This document shows, one piece after another, positions 1-8,976 of a stretch of DNA of 64,000 nucleotides (positions within the stretch are counted from its first letter, which is position 1; each line of letters begins with the position of its first letter). The notes beneath the pieces are model-generated. The model saw nothing but the letters and a program-made list of their open reading frames with translations. It did not search any database and was not told the origin of the DNA. The translations under genes were made by a program, and so were the position numbers. The stretch lies in assembly GCA_012317185.1 (NCBI GenBank), contig CP048838.1:1116001-1180000 (forward strand). The letters are read 5' to 3'. Source of the stretch: [Clostridium] innocuum (GTDB taxonomy: Bacteria; Bacillota_I; Bacilli_A; Erysipelotrichales; Erysipelotrichaceae).

Positions 1-1397
1 GAGTGATTTACCTTATTTTTATCAGAATCTGTCAGTAACGGTGATATTTGACAATATTGATAAATGTTGTTCTGGAAATAGGGCTGCGTAGTAATTAAAA
101 GATCGATATTAGAGGTATGATTTGAAAGTGAATTTAGATTTTTGATCTTATGTATTTCTATCATATCTGAAAAATTGCGTATTATTTCCTCAGTGATATA
201 GGTATCAATCAATGGATATTGCCCGGTATATAAATACAAGTTAACTCTGCCTCTGGCACTGAATGCGGATTCAATAGCGAATCCTATGTGAATGGCGATT
301 AACGAGATTTCATTATCCGGAACCTGAATATTGTATTTCTGGTTTAGCTTTTGACATAAATAAACAGCAACATCATATACGTAAAAACAGCTTGATTTGA
401 TGGAAATATTATGAGGTACTGTTGCATAATTTCCGTTACGCAACCTTATGATCAGTTCATATACATGATCCGCAAATACGTGAAGAAAAGCGTGCGGATC
501 AGCATTAATACCATAATGGTGAAAACAGGATTGAACAATATCAAAGAGATCACTGACAAATGTCTGAGCATAAGGTTTAGTGCAGGAAGTTTGGTTTTCC
601 TTTGATTTAATAACACCGACAAGACTGTAGGTTATCATGTTTATGAGGTTATCATGATACAATTCATCATTCACCAACTGGTTTACAATCGTTGTAGCAA
701 TTTGTACCTCTGGTATTGATTCATTATAAGCACGTGTTTTCACTGGCTCAGATGCATATAGACTTATGATGGTAAGAATGTTGATGATAAGATTATTCTC
801 ATAATATGAGGATATATAATATCCATGCTCGGATATCGCATTTTTTATCACAAAATTTGCTTTGCTGATATCGATACTATTGAAATATTCTGAATAAGCA
901 TTTAAATCTGAAAAGGAATATTCTGTATCGCTATAAATCAAATCCAGAAATAGTTTGTGTTTATTATAGGCTCCGCCTTCTAATATCAGTCGGCCATCTC
1001 TTCGTACGATTTCCAGCGAATAGCTTGTTATCATCTGATTGAGATTTTTGATTTTCATTTGTAGAGATGAGGGAGAAATGCAAAAATAATCAGAAATTTC
1101 ATAAAATAGCTCGGGTGAATGATTTAATAGTAAATGATATAATAATTGACTGTTTTCGTCGAATAGGCTTTGTTTGATAAGCTGAATAGCAGTATTGATA
1201 TATTCATCCATGATTACAAACCCATTTCGGTCTGAAGCAATCAACGGAAGCTTTAATATGCTGTTGATATTTTTTATTTCATTTCGTATGGTTTTATCTG
1301 AAACCTCGAGACTGAGGCTAATATTATGACATTTTGTTTTTCCGTTTTTTAACAGATATTCAATAATTTGGTGTTGTCTGTTTGATATTCGTTCCAT
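1..1397 (-). CDS. PRD-domain transcriptional regulator/antiterminator, BglG/LicR type (partial)
   Basis: About 465 codons are open on the minus strand, and the frame runs off the left edge of the window, so the C-terminus is missing. The N-terminus carries winged-helix/HTH segments (residues about 1-110, with VSDKTIRNEI). PTS-regulation domains follow; PRD2 holds the phosphorylatable-His pattern EISLIAIHIG. An EIIB-like segment begins near the edge (NIDLLITTQPYF). I prefer ATG 1397 because AAGGA sits 8 nt upstream; ATG 1406 is the alternative. It faces a beta-glucoside PTS operon, so it is probably that operon's regulator, controlled by phosphorylation from EII and HPr. The target is inferred. 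Confidence 0.85.
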   Translation of the reverse strand, partial: MERISNRQHQIIEYLLKNGKTKCHNISLSLEVSDKTIRNEIKNINSILKLPLIASDRNGFVIMDEYINTAIQLIKQSLFDENSQLLYHLLLNHSPELFYEISDYFCISPSSLQMKIKNLNQMITSYSLEIVRRDGRLILEGGAYNKHKLFLDLIYSDTEYSFSDLNAYSEYFNSIDISKANFVIKNAISEHGYYISSYYENNLIINILTIISLYASEPVKTRAYNESIPEVQIATTIVNQLVNDELYHDNLINMITYSLVGVIKSKENQTSCTKPYAQTFVSDLFDIVQSCFHHYGINADPHAFLHVFADHVYELIIRLRNGNYATVPHNISIKSSCFYVYDVAVYLCQKLNQKYNIQVPDNEISLIAIHIGFAIESAFSARGRVNLYLYTGQYPLIDTYITEEIIRNFSDMIEIHKIKNLNSLSNHTSNIDLLITTQPYFQNNIYQYCQISPLLTDSDKNKVNH

Positions 1398-1460
1398 TTC
1401 AATCATCCTTTTCTTAAATAACCCCCTTACTATATTTATACCATTCATAAGCGTAAAGGC

Positions 1461-1569
1461 AAACAGAAAAATGCCAAGTCTATGGTATTTCTTTATTCTG
1501 TTTGTTTTATCATTTATCCAGATAGGTGGTAAAAGCATGTTTGATTGAATCAATTATATCTCTTATAGT
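1461..1569 (+). promoter_or_regulatory. Promoter and dyads of the beta-glucoside PTS operon
   Basis: The -35 TTGATT (1541-1546) and -10 TATAGT (1564-1569) are separated by 17 bp. The -35 forms the left arm of a dyad TTGATT-G-AATCAA (1541-1553), a possible operator. Further upstream is an imperfect inverted repeat: AAACAG and AAATGCC (1461-1475) against GGTATTT and CTGTTT (1484-1503). Either could bind the divergent PRD regulator. Assignment is inferred from position only. Confidence 0.55.
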
Positions 1570-1620
1570 AGTGATGTAAAGACGGAATGGAAATGGCTTT
1601 ACAGAAAGGAAGGTATTCCA

Positions 1621-3036
1621 ATGAAAGAACAATTTCTATGGGGATCGGCTACTGCAGCTTATCAATGTGAAGGTGCTTGGAATGAAGGCGGCAGAGGATT
1701 AACGCAGTGGGATGTGTTTTCTCATGAAAGTGATAGAAATCTGAATCATGTTACAGGAGATACAGCATCTGATTTTTATCACCACTATGAGGAAGATATC
1801 AGAATGCTTCATGAAAGTAATCAAAACTCATATCGCTTTTCCATTGCATGGACACGTATTTTTCCAAACGGCTATGGTGAAATCAATCAGGAAGGCGTTA
1901 ATTTCTATAATCGAATAATCGATTTGTGCTTGCAATATCATATAGAGCCCAATGTTACGCTCCATCATTATGATCTACCAATCGAGCTGGCAGAAAACGG
2001 TGGATGGCTTAATGATAAAACGATTGATTACTTCGTTGACTATGCAAGGACATGCTTTGAACTGTTCGGTGATCGTGTTAAACTATGGGTAACGATTAAT
2101 GAATTGAGCTTCTATGCACATTGCTGTTTTCTGGTAGGTAATTATCCACCGCATCATGAGCTTGATTTTACATCTTACAGCAAAGTTATATACAATGGGC
2201 TGTTGGCAAGTGCAAAGGCGGTAACTGCTTATCGTAAGCTAAAACAAGGTGGTAAAATCGGTATTGTACATCCGTGTGGCTCTGTTGAAAGTCTACATGA
2301 TGATTCGGATTATGCGCAAGCGAGATACAATGCAGAGCTATATTGTATACGCTGCATACTTGATCCTGCAGTGAAAGGGGAAATTCCACAAGAGCTTATT
2401 GTTAAAATGAAGGATTCAGGATTGGATACATCTTTTATCAGGGAGGAAGATAAAAAGATATTGAAGGAAGGAATAGTTGATTTTATCGGTTTGAACTTCT
2501 ACTTGCGTGAGTTGGTAAAACCATGTATGGATGGTGTGACAAAAATGTCTATGAATAATAAGGGAAAAGGATCTGACGTGATGGAAGGTACCTCTATTCA
2601 TGGATGGTTTGCGAGTGATAACGATCCATGGACAGAAAAGAATCACTGGGGAAGAGAGGTGCATCCAAAATCTTTATATGATGCGTTGACATATCTGGAT
2701 AGATTATATCCACAGGTACCTATTTATGTAACAGAAAATGGACATGCATTGTATGATGAACTGGAAAAAGGTGAAATTCATGATATAGAGCGAATCCGTA
2801 TCGTTCAGGGCTTTCTGGATTGGATGCTACAGGCTAAAAAGCAGGGAGTGAATGTTAAAGGATATTATATGTGGTCAACTATGGATTTATACAGTTGGGT
2901 AAACGGTTATAAAAAACGTTATGGTCTGGTATATATTGATTTTGACGATAATTGCAAACGTATTGCCAAGGATAGTTTTTACTGGTACAAGAGATATATA
3001 GAAGATTATCAGAGAAGGGAAACGGCAGTAATTTGA
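1621..3036 (+). CDS. 6-phospho-beta-glucosidase, GH1
   Basis: Cytoplasmic family-1 glycosidase of 471 residues, the usual length. The acid/base glutamate is in TINE (E161) and the nucleophile in YVTENG (E372). Ser425, Lys432 and Tyr434 have the same spacing as the phosphate-binding Ser/Lys/Tyr of 6-phospho-glycosidases such as LacG, so the substrate should be a PTS-imported 6-phospho-beta-glucoside. It is first in an operon with EIIA, EIIC and EIIB genes of the lactose/cellobiose class, which supports cellobiose- or aryl-glucoside-like substrates. The exact sugar cannot be read from sequence. Confidence 0.93.
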   Translation: MKEQFLWGSATAAYQCEGAWNEGGRGLTQWDVFSHESDRNLNHVTGDTASDFYHHYEEDIRMLHESNQNSYRFSIAWTRIFPNGYGEINQEGVNFYNRIIDLCLQYHIEPNVTLHHYDLPIELAENGGWLNDKTIDYFVDYARTCFELFGDRVKLWVTINELSFYAHCCFLVGNYPPHHELDFTSYSKVIYNGLLASAKAVTAYRKLKQGGKIGIVHPCGSVESLHDDSDYAQARYNAELYCIRCILDPAVKGEIPQELIVKMKDSGLDTSFIREEDKKILKEGIVDFIGLNFYLRELVKPCMDGVTKMSMNNKGKGSDVMEGTSIHGWFASDNDPWTEKNHWGREVHPKSLYDALTYLDRLYPQVPIYVTENGHALYDELEKGEIHDIERIRIVQGFLDWMLQAKKQGVNVKGYYMWSTMDLYSWVNGYKKRYGLVYIDFDDNCKRIAKDSFYWYKRYIEDYQRRETAVI

Positions 3037-3986
3037 AATCAGATATACTGAATAAACGTTGTTCCATATTAATCCTTGCTTTTATAGAAAGCTATTGGGG
3101 TTTCACAACTGTATTTATGAAAAATATTCTGGAGTATATGACACCTTCCATGTATGTGTTTCTGCGATTCCTTTTTGCTTCCATAGCATTAATTCTATTA
3201 TACTGGCGAAAATCCATGAAGTTTGATCGTGGCACTGTTTTAAGAGGTAGTGTACTTGGTGGATTGACTGTAGTGCCAATTTTAATGACGGTGGTAGCGT
3301 TACAGGATATAGCTGCTACTAATTCAGTCTTCTATACACAATTCGTTATTATTTTTGTGCCTTTGCTGTTATGGGTTATAAAGAGGAAGAAGCCGGGAAT
3401 GAACTATTATTTATCTCTGATAGTTATTATGACAGGTCTATGGGTATTTACCGAATGTAATCTTTCAATGATCACACTTGGAGATGTTGTAACGATTATT
3501 GCATCTTTTCTGAATGGTTTGGCTATTATTGCTACAACGGTTTATGCGGCACATACTAGTCATTATGAACTTGGTATTGTACAGATGGTATCAGGTACCC
3601 TGATAAGCATTCCAATGCTTTTTTCGGAAAGTATGCATATACAGTGGAATAAAGAGGTTTTCACGATACTGATTATAACAGGCGTAGTTGGCTCTGGAAT
3701 TGCTTTTACAGCTAAGAATTTCGCACAAAGAAACGTGAGCTCGACAACTGCATCTATGCTGACTGTTCTCTCCCCAATTTTCGGAGTTCTAGGAGCAAGG
3801 ATAATCAGTAATTCCAATGGTATAACAGAATCGGTAACAATGAGTCAATACTGTGGTGTTTTTATACTATGTGTGGGAATGGTGTTATATTTTACAGGGG
3901 TAAGAAACATTAAAGAAATAAAGAATATATTGCTGCTGCCAAAATATCTCTACAGCAGCTTGCAGATAAGATGGAGGAAACAATGA
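3033..3986 (+). CDS. DMT-superfamily transporter (EamA type)
   Basis: A 317-residue, very hydrophobic protein with about ten membrane segments arranged as two EamA repeats; the second repeat starts near residue 150. The start is TTG 3033, overlapping the glucosidase stop (TTGA), which suggests translational coupling. EamA proteins are drug/metabolite exporters or permeases of varied substrate. Its place between a phospho-glucosidase and the PTS genes hints at export of an aglycone or sugar by-product, but that is inference. Its 3' end overlaps the EIIA start. Confidence 0.85.
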   Translation: MKSDILNKRCSILILAFIESYWGFTTVFMKNILEYMTPSMYVFLRFLFASIALILLYWRKSMKFDRGTVLRGSVLGGLTVVPILMTVVALQDIAATNSVFYTQFVIIFVPLLLWVIKRKKPGMNYYLSLIVIMTGLWVFTECNLSMITLGDVVTIIASFLNGLAIIATTVYAAHTSHYELGIVQMVSGTLISIPMLFSESMHIQWNKEVFTILIITGVVGSGIAFTAKNFAQRNVSSTTASMLTVLSPIFGVLGARIISNSNGITESVTMSQYCGVFILCVGMVLYFTGVRNIKEIKNILLLPKYLYSSLQIRWRKQ

Positions 3987-4288
3987 CGAAAGAAGATGTA
4001 CAAATGCTGGCATTTCAAATGATATCACTGGCGGGAAATGCAATTGACTGTTTTTACAATTCACTGCTTGAAAAGCAACAGGGTAATCAGCAGCAAAGTG
4101 ATGAATTGTTTGAGGAAGGAGAAAAAAATCTGAATGAATGCCACCAAATTCAGACAAATCTGATACAGGAGGAAACGCGGGGAGGTGAGTTGCCCTACAG
4201 CTTGATTATGACGCATGCGCAAGATCATTTTACAAATGCATTAAACTGGAAGATGATGGTTAAACTATTAATGAATGATAAAACTTAA
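3983..4288 (+). CDS. PTS lactose/cellobiose-family EIIA
   Basis: Small cytoplasmic phosphocarrier that passes phosphate from HPr to EIIB. ATG 3983 is preferred to ATG 3971: a GGAGG lies 5 nt upstream of it and it overlaps the previous stop as ATGA. With this start the protein has 101 residues, and the motif THAQDH puts the phosphorylated His at 78 and the metal-binding Asp at 81, the numbering of LacA-type EIIA. The helix-rich composition fits a trimeric three-helix bundle. Together with the EIIC and EIIB below it makes a complete permease. Confidence 0.92.
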   Translation: MTKEDVQMLAFQMISLAGNAIDCFYNSLLEKQQGNQQQSDELFEEGEKNLNECHQIQTNLIQEETRGGELPYSLIMTHAQDHFTNALNWKMMVKLLMNDKT

Positions 4289-4311
4289 TAAATTTGAAGG
4301 GAGAGAAAACG

Positions 4312-5628
4312 ATGAATTCAATAAGCAAATTTTTGGAGAAAAAGCTGCTTCCGATTGCTACCGTGGTAGCTAACAATACTTATATTCAGGTATTATCACA
4401 GACCTTTATATCGCTAATTCCAATTATTATAATAGGTGCTTTTTCACTGATTTTGTCAAAAGCCCCTATTGATTATTCAGGCTTTGAAGAGGGAACTTAC
4501 TGGTATAATTTCTTTTTGGGGTGGAGCAACTGGACAGATCAAAGTCTTTGGCCGCTTAAATTTATCAATGCAGCTACTTTAGGATCGTTATCTTTATGGG
4601 TGTCTGTCGGTATTGCTTATCGTTGGGCGAAGAAGCATGACATGGATCTTATGTCTACGATAATTGTTGTGTTTGTAAATTTTATACTGATAAATTCCAA
4701 TATGATAGAGGGGGGATGGTCAACAGCATATTTTGGAGGAGAAGGTTTGTTTTCTGCAATTATTGGCTCTTTCCTAATAGTACAGCTTTATCGGTATTTG
4801 ACAAAAAAGGAATTTGGTCGTATCAATTTGCCGGAAAGTGTTCCACCGGCACTTGCTAAGTCTATGAACTCTATGATACCTATGACGATTTGCTTTCTGA
4901 GTGGAGCAATTGTAACCGGTGTCTCACATGCACTATTTGGTGTGTCTATTCCAGAATTAATTATGACGATTGGTAAGCCAATCAATAATGGGGTTGATAA
5001 TCCATTTGCTCCTTCTCTTATCTATATGGGATCAAATGTAGGATATTGGTTTGGAATACATACGGCAGCAATTGAGGCCCCGTTTGATCCAATCATGTTT
5101 GGTAATCTTGCAGTTAATGCAGATGCCTTTGCTAAGGGAACCGCCGCAAGTGATCTCCCTTATATAGTGAATATCGCGTTGCGTTATGGTTTTACAGGGA
5201 TTGGCGGTTCTGGTGCTACCTTTGGTTTAGTATTGCTGCTAATACGTTCAAAATCAGAAAGTATTCGTTCTGTTGGAAAGCTTTCGTTGATTCCTGCCTG
5301 CTTTGGTATCAATGAGCCGGTTGTATTTGGTTTACCTATTATGATGAATGTTACTTTCCTAATTCCTTTTCTTATTGTGGAAAGTGTAAACACATTTATT
5401 GCATATCTGGCTATGTATTTCAACTTATTGAATCGACCGATTTTCTTTATGGGAGGTACTGCACCGGAGCTATTAAAGTCTGTTTTATCAAATATGGATG
5501 TACGATCAGTAATTTATTGGTTTATTGCTGTTGCAGTTGATATAATGATATGGTATCCATTCTTTAAAATCTTTGAGAAGCAAAAACTGGAAGAAGAACA
5601 GCAAGGGAAGCCAGCTGTTTCATCATAA
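4312..5628 (+). CDS. PTS cellobiose-family EIIC permease
   Basis: Membrane transport subunit of 438 residues with about ten membrane segments. ATG 4312 follows GAAGGGAG at a normal distance; the frame is open a little further upstream through a TTG. WFGIH places His at 250, and FGINEPVVFG places Glu at 335. These match the sugar-contacting His250 and Glu334 region of the structurally studied ChbC-type EIIC. It should import and phosphorylate a beta-linked disaccharide together with the neighbouring EIIA and EIIB. Confidence 0.93.
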   Translation: MNSISKFLEKKLLPIATVVANNTYIQVLSQTFISLIPIIIIGAFSLILSKAPIDYSGFEEGTYWYNFFLGWSNWTDQSLWPLKFINAATLGSLSLWVSVGIAYRWAKKHDMDLMSTIIVVFVNFILINSNMIEGGWSTAYFGGEGLFSAIIGSFLIVQLYRYLTKKEFGRINLPESVPPALAKSMNSMIPMTICFLSGAIVTGVSHALFGVSIPELIMTIGKPINNGVDNPFAPSLIYMGSNVGYWFGIHTAAIEAPFDPIMFGNLAVNADAFAKGTAASDLPYIVNIALRYGFTGIGGSGATFGLVLLLIRSKSESIRSVGKLSLIPACFGINEPVVFGLPIMMNVTFLIPFLIVESVNTFIAYLAMYFNLLNRPIFFMGGTAPELLKSVLSNMDVRSVIYWFIAVAVDIMIWYPFFKIFEKQKLEEEQQGKPAVSS

Positions 5629-5649
5629 GCTGGTAAAGGAGAGAAAATT

Positions 5650-5967
5650 ATGATAAAGGCGATACTTGTTTGTACACAGGGAATGAGCACAAACATTATG
5701 AAGATGAAAATTGAAGAGGCTGCAAAAAATGATCAGAAAGAGCTTGATATTCAAGCTGTAGGACTTGATGAACTTGATACTTATCTAAAGGGTACGGATA
5801 TCGTCATATTGGGACCTCAGATCAAATATGCTGAAAAAATGATACGTGAGCAACTGGATAAGGTGGATTCACAGATATTAATGATGTGCATGGAGCCTGC
5901 TGATTTTGGGCTCATGCGCGGTACTGTTGTCTATCAGAAGATGCTTGACTGTCTTAAACAACAATAA
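5650..5967 (+). CDS. PTS cellobiose-family EIIB
   Basis: A 105-residue cytoplasmic phosphotransfer domain. Cys8 in LVCTQGMST is the phosphorylated cysteine at the family's usual place, with the following loop resembling the P-loop of low-molecular-weight phosphatases. It lies 21 nt after EIIC with an AAAGGAGAG ribosome site. It takes phosphate from EIIA His78 and passes it to sugar bound by EIIC. EIIB is also the usual signal donor to PRD regulators, which fits the divergent regulator. Confidence 0.93.
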   Translation: MIKAILVCTQGMSTNIMKMKIEEAAKNDQKELDIQAVGLDELDTYLKGTDIVILGPQIKYAEKMIREQLDKVDSQILMMCMEPADFGLMRGTVVYQKMLDCLKQQ

Positions 5968-6022
5968 TAACAGCAGGTGATAATCATCGCAGCCTGCTTT
6001 ATACCAATATAGGAGGTGTCAT

Positions 6023-6754
6023 ATGAAAATTATGGTTCTATTTCTGGCAATACTTCTCAATCTGTTTATACCTATTGTAATGATTTTAGTACTTTTAAGA
6101 AAACAACAGCTTCGTAAGAAATTCATATTCTTCGGTTTTCTTCAGTATGGAATAGGCAAAGTATTACTGACGCTTTTGAATTTATTTTGCCGTAATGTGA
6201 ATATGCCTAATCTGCTGGCGGATACAGGGGTTCAGGTATTGCTTCTCGCTATTCTTGCAGTCGGAACAAAATATATACTATATAGCAGGTGTTATCATAT
6301 TACATCAGAAACCGATGCACTATCTGCCGGATTTGGAGAGGCAACTATGGAAATATTCCTACATATTTTGCCAATTGCTTTTAATAATCTTATGTATCAA
6401 GCTTTGATTGCGAATGGGTCCATATATCAATCCGTTGGAGCTGCACTTTCTGAAGCACAGGTACTCGCATTTATTAAACAATTTACGAACTATGACCTTT
6501 CCTATTTTCTATACACGGGTTTAGTATGTATTATACTCATGATGATTCATATGCTTTCGGCTGTTATGATTTTTCACAAAATAGCGTTGATAGTTCCTTT
6601 TCTAACAACTTTCGCATTATTTAGTGTATATTATGTGATACCATTATTCTCCTATACTGTGTGCAATGCTGTAATCTTTATGCTAGTATGTGTGTATTTG
6701 GTATTCATGTACCAGCGAAAAAAAATAGCTATCAAGAAAAACGCATATTTATAA
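6023..6754 (+). CDS. Membrane protein, YhfC-like
   Basis: A 243-residue protein with about seven membrane segments, preceded by a strong AGGAGGTG site. The stretch SAGFGEATMEIF (about residues 100-112) resembles the conserved G-x-G-x-x-x-x-E motif of YhfC/DUF2324 proteins, predicted glutamic intramembrane peptidases; the canonical second glycine-histidine is not present, so activity is uncertain. It is the last gene of the PTS operon and is followed by a terminator. Its role with the sugar genes is unknown; a plain membrane protein of unknown function is the alternative. Confidence 0.5.
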   Translation: MKIMVLFLAILLNLFIPIVMILVLLRKQQLRKKFIFFGFLQYGIGKVLLTLLNLFCRNVNMPNLLADTGVQVLLLAILAVGTKYILYSRCYHITSETDALSAGFGEATMEIFLHILPIAFNNLMYQALIANGSIYQSVGAALSEAQVLAFIKQFTNYDLSYFLYTGLVCIILMMIHMLSAVMIFHKIALIVPFLTTFALFSVYYVIPLFSYTVCNAVIFMLVCVYLVFMYQRKKIAIKKNAYL

Positions 6755-6810
6755 TGAGTGCGACATAAATGTTTTCGGTTATTTCATTGCTGTAGGCTTT
6801 CTATTTAATA

Positions 6811-6858
6811 AAAAATGGCTTAAAATCCTTTGCTTACGGATTAAAAAGTCATTTTTTT
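6811..6858 (+). terminator. Rho-independent terminator of the PTS operon
   Basis: The stem AAAAATGGCTT..AATCC / GGATT..AGTCATTTTT closes on a short loop and ends in a T7 run. One G-T pair interrupts the outer arm. Confidence 0.85.
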
Positions 6859-7096
6859 GTATATGAAATATTATAGTTTAATGCCATTAAGTTTATGATT
6901 CTTATACAATTTAGGATGTGATTAAAGAATATGGAAGTTTTATCGCTTAATCATATTCCTGAATATGTTTATACCTTTCCTGTTTTCAGATGAATATGGT
7001 TTGATTATTCAAAAAGCCTATGCATACCATTATAAGAACAAATTTCTTTCTGTGAGGTACAAGTAACAAGCTGATATCGGAAAAAAGTCATCTATC
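6859..7096. other. Gene-free stretch
   Basis: No convincing gene. A 33-codon open run ends at about 7067 but has no ribosome site. Composition stays AT-rich up to the birA promoter, so this may be the boundary of the PTS island. Confidence 0.4.
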
Positions 7097-7150
7097 AAGT
7101 AAACCTTTTTTAAAATACGGGTTTACAAAGATGGAAAAGTTTGATATTCT
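7097..7150 (+). promoter_or_regulatory. BirA operator and birA-bioY promoter
   Basis: The inverted repeat AAGTAAACC (7097-7105) - 14 bp - GGTTTACAA (7120-7128) matches the known BirA operator (TTGTAAACC..GGTTTACAA) except at the first two positions. TTTACA of the right arm (7122-7127) also serves as the -35; the -10 TATTCT (7145-7150) lies 17 bp further on. Biotinoyl-AMP-BirA bound here should block RNA polymerase, giving biotin feedback on birA and bioY. Confidence 0.88.
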
Positions 7151-7176
7151 AAGTATCGAGAAAAGGAGCTGTTACG

Positions 7177-8130
7177 ATGTCGATACGAAGTGAATTGATA
7201 CGGGAACTTGAGCAAAACAGAACAAAGCCGGTTTCCGGACAAAAGCTGGCACAGCGATTGCATGTCAGCCGTAATGCCGTATGTAAAATGATTCATACCC
7301 TGAACGAGGAGGGCTTTGAAATAGCATCCTTTCCCCGCAAGGGCTATCAGCTGGCAGAGACCTCAAACAAGCTGTCTGCTGAGGCAATCTCGGTTTACCT
7401 GAAAAAAAAGCTGCCGGTATATACCTTTGAACAGGTAGATTCCACCAATCAGCTGCTGAAAAAAATGGCAATCGACGGCAGTGAGCATCTGACACTGATT
7501 GCCGCGGAAGAACAACGTGCAGGCAGAGGCAGATTTGGAAGACCGTTTTATTCTCCATCGCGCACCGGAATCTATATGAGCCTGCTGCTGCGGATGCCAC
7601 AGCAGCTGTCTGATGCCTCTATGATTACCATCTATGCTGCGGTTGCTGTGCAGCGTGCATTGAAGCAACTGTATCAGACTGATACACAGATAAAATGGGT
7701 GAATGATATTTTCTATCAGGGAAAAAAGCTGTGCGGGATTCTTTGCGAGGCCATCAGTGATTTTGAAAGCGGCAGACTGGAGGCCATCATTGTCGGAATC
7801 GGTCTTAATACCTCCACTATGACATTTCCCGAGGAATTGAAGGATATTGCGGTATCTCTGAGCACGCATCCGGTGAATCGAAATAAGCTGATTGCCTGTA
7901 TCGTGAATGAGCTTTTAGCCCTGCAGAAGGAAGAGCACAGCAGTGTGCTTGCGAAGTATCGGGATGCCTCTGTGGTTTTACATCAACAGATTAGCTGGAT
8001 GCAGAACGGGAAGCAGCTCAGTGGTTATGTAAAGGATATCAACAATGCCGGAAATCTGATAGTAGAAAGTGAAGATACAACCCATATCCTCAGCTCAGGT
8101 GAGGTTTCCATAAAGGCGGTGGCAGCATGA
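7177..8130 (+). CDS. birA: Bifunctional biotin--protein ligase / biotin repressor
   Basis: A 317-residue protein. Residues 1-60 form a winged helix (LAQRLHVSRNAVCKMI), so this is the repressor-type BirA. The ligase core has VDSTNQ, the biotin-binding loop RAGRGRFGRP (family GRGRRGR, with Phe for one Arg), KWVNDIF and KKLCGILCE, followed by the C-terminal SH3-like domain. It activates biotin with ATP and attaches it to carboxylase carrier domains. An AAAGGAG site precedes ATG 7177. It overlaps bioY by four bases, and the upstream operator shows autoregulation. Confidence 0.96.
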   Translation: MSIRSELIRELEQNRTKPVSGQKLAQRLHVSRNAVCKMIHTLNEEGFEIASFPRKGYQLAETSNKLSAEAISVYLKKKLPVYTFEQVDSTNQLLKKMAIDGSEHLTLIAAEEQRAGRGRFGRPFYSPSRTGIYMSLLLRMPQQLSDASMITIYAAVAVQRALKQLYQTDTQIKWVNDIFYQGKKLCGILCEAISDFESGRLEAIIVGIGLNTSTMTFPEELKDIAVSLSTHPVNRNKLIACIVNELLALQKEEHSSVLAKYRDASVVLHQQISWMQNGKQLSGYVKDINNAGNLIVESEDTTHILSSGEVSIKAVAA

Positions 8131-8681
8131 AGCAAATGACAGCTGTCAGGATGGCGCTGTGTTCTCTGTTTACGGCATTGATCGCCATAGGTGCCTTTCT
8201 GCAAATTCCCCTGCCTAATTTTGATTATTTTACGCTCCAGTTTTTCTTTGTCCTGATGGCTGGTATGCTTCTGGGAGCGCGCCTGGGGGCTCTTTCCGCT
8301 GCCTTGTATGTGCTGATCGGTTTGCTTGGTATACCGGTATTTGCGGCAGGGGGAGGAATTTCCTACGTTCTGCGCCCAAGCTTTGGGTTTTTACTTGGCT
8401 TTATCGTCACAGCATTTTGCAGCGGCTGGATTATGGAGCATGGGCAAAAAAACTGGAAGACATGCTTTCTGGCTGTACTGGCAGGATTGCTGGCAACCTA
8501 TGGAATCGGACTTGCTTATAAGTATGTGATCTTAAATTACTACACGGGAACAAAGATTTCATTTTATCTTCTGCTGTTATCCTGCTTTCCTCTGGATCTG
8601 CCGAAAGATATCCTGTGCAGTATCCTTGCGGCATATGTAGCTTTGCGTTTCCCTGTAGCCGTATGCCGTGGTATAAAATAG
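8127..8681 (+). CDS. bioY: Biotin ECF transporter S component
   Basis: A 184-residue integral membrane protein with about six hydrophobic segments, the usual BioY size. The region LGARLGALSAALYVLIGLLG matches the conserved BioY core. The start overlaps the birA stop (ATGA), so the two are translationally coupled and share the BirA operator. It binds biotin and relies on the shared EcfAA'T energising module, which is not in this window. Confidence 0.95.
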   Translation: MKQMTAVRMALCSLFTALIAIGAFLQIPLPNFDYFTLQFFFVLMAGMLLGARLGALSAALYVLIGLLGIPVFAAGGGISYVLRPSFGFLLGFIVTAFCSGWIMEHGQKNWKTCFLAVLAGLLATYGIGLAYKYVILNYYTGTKISFYLLLLSCFPLDLPKDILCSILAAYVALRFPVAVCRGIK

Positions 8682-8691
8682 GAGAGGGTCT

Positions 8692-8754
8692 ATGCCAAGC
8701 AGATACAGAAATAAGGTGCTGTAGTAGAAATGCTTACCCAACAGCTCTTGGCAT
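8692..8754 (+). other. Inverted repeat after bioY
   Basis: ATGCCAAG (8692-8699) pairs perfectly with CTTGGCAT (8747-8754), with a possible inner GCTGT/ACAGC stem. There is no T run, so it is a weak terminator candidate. The remaining bases up to the ftsX promoter hold no supported gene. Confidence 0.4.
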
Positions 8755-8930
8755 CTGAAAAATAAATGTACAATCGAGCGGCTGAGATGCTTTCCTGCCG
8801 TACACTGAATCGGAAATCAACAGACTGTCTGTCTGGCTGTAACATGCTTTTTCCAGCGTCTGGATGCGTGTGACAGGAATCCATCCTCTCCATATGAAGA
8901 AATTTCAAATCTTACAAATTCTTAAACTGC

Positions 8931-8959
8931 TTTACATTCCACTTTTGCTAGGGTATCAT
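8931..8959 (+). promoter_or_regulatory. ftsX promoter
   Basis: TTTACA (8931-8936) and TATCAT (8954-8959) are 17 bp apart, starting a transcript only about 10 nt before the ftsX ATG. Confidence 0.7.
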
Positions 8960-8976
8960 TATTAGGTAAGAGAAAT

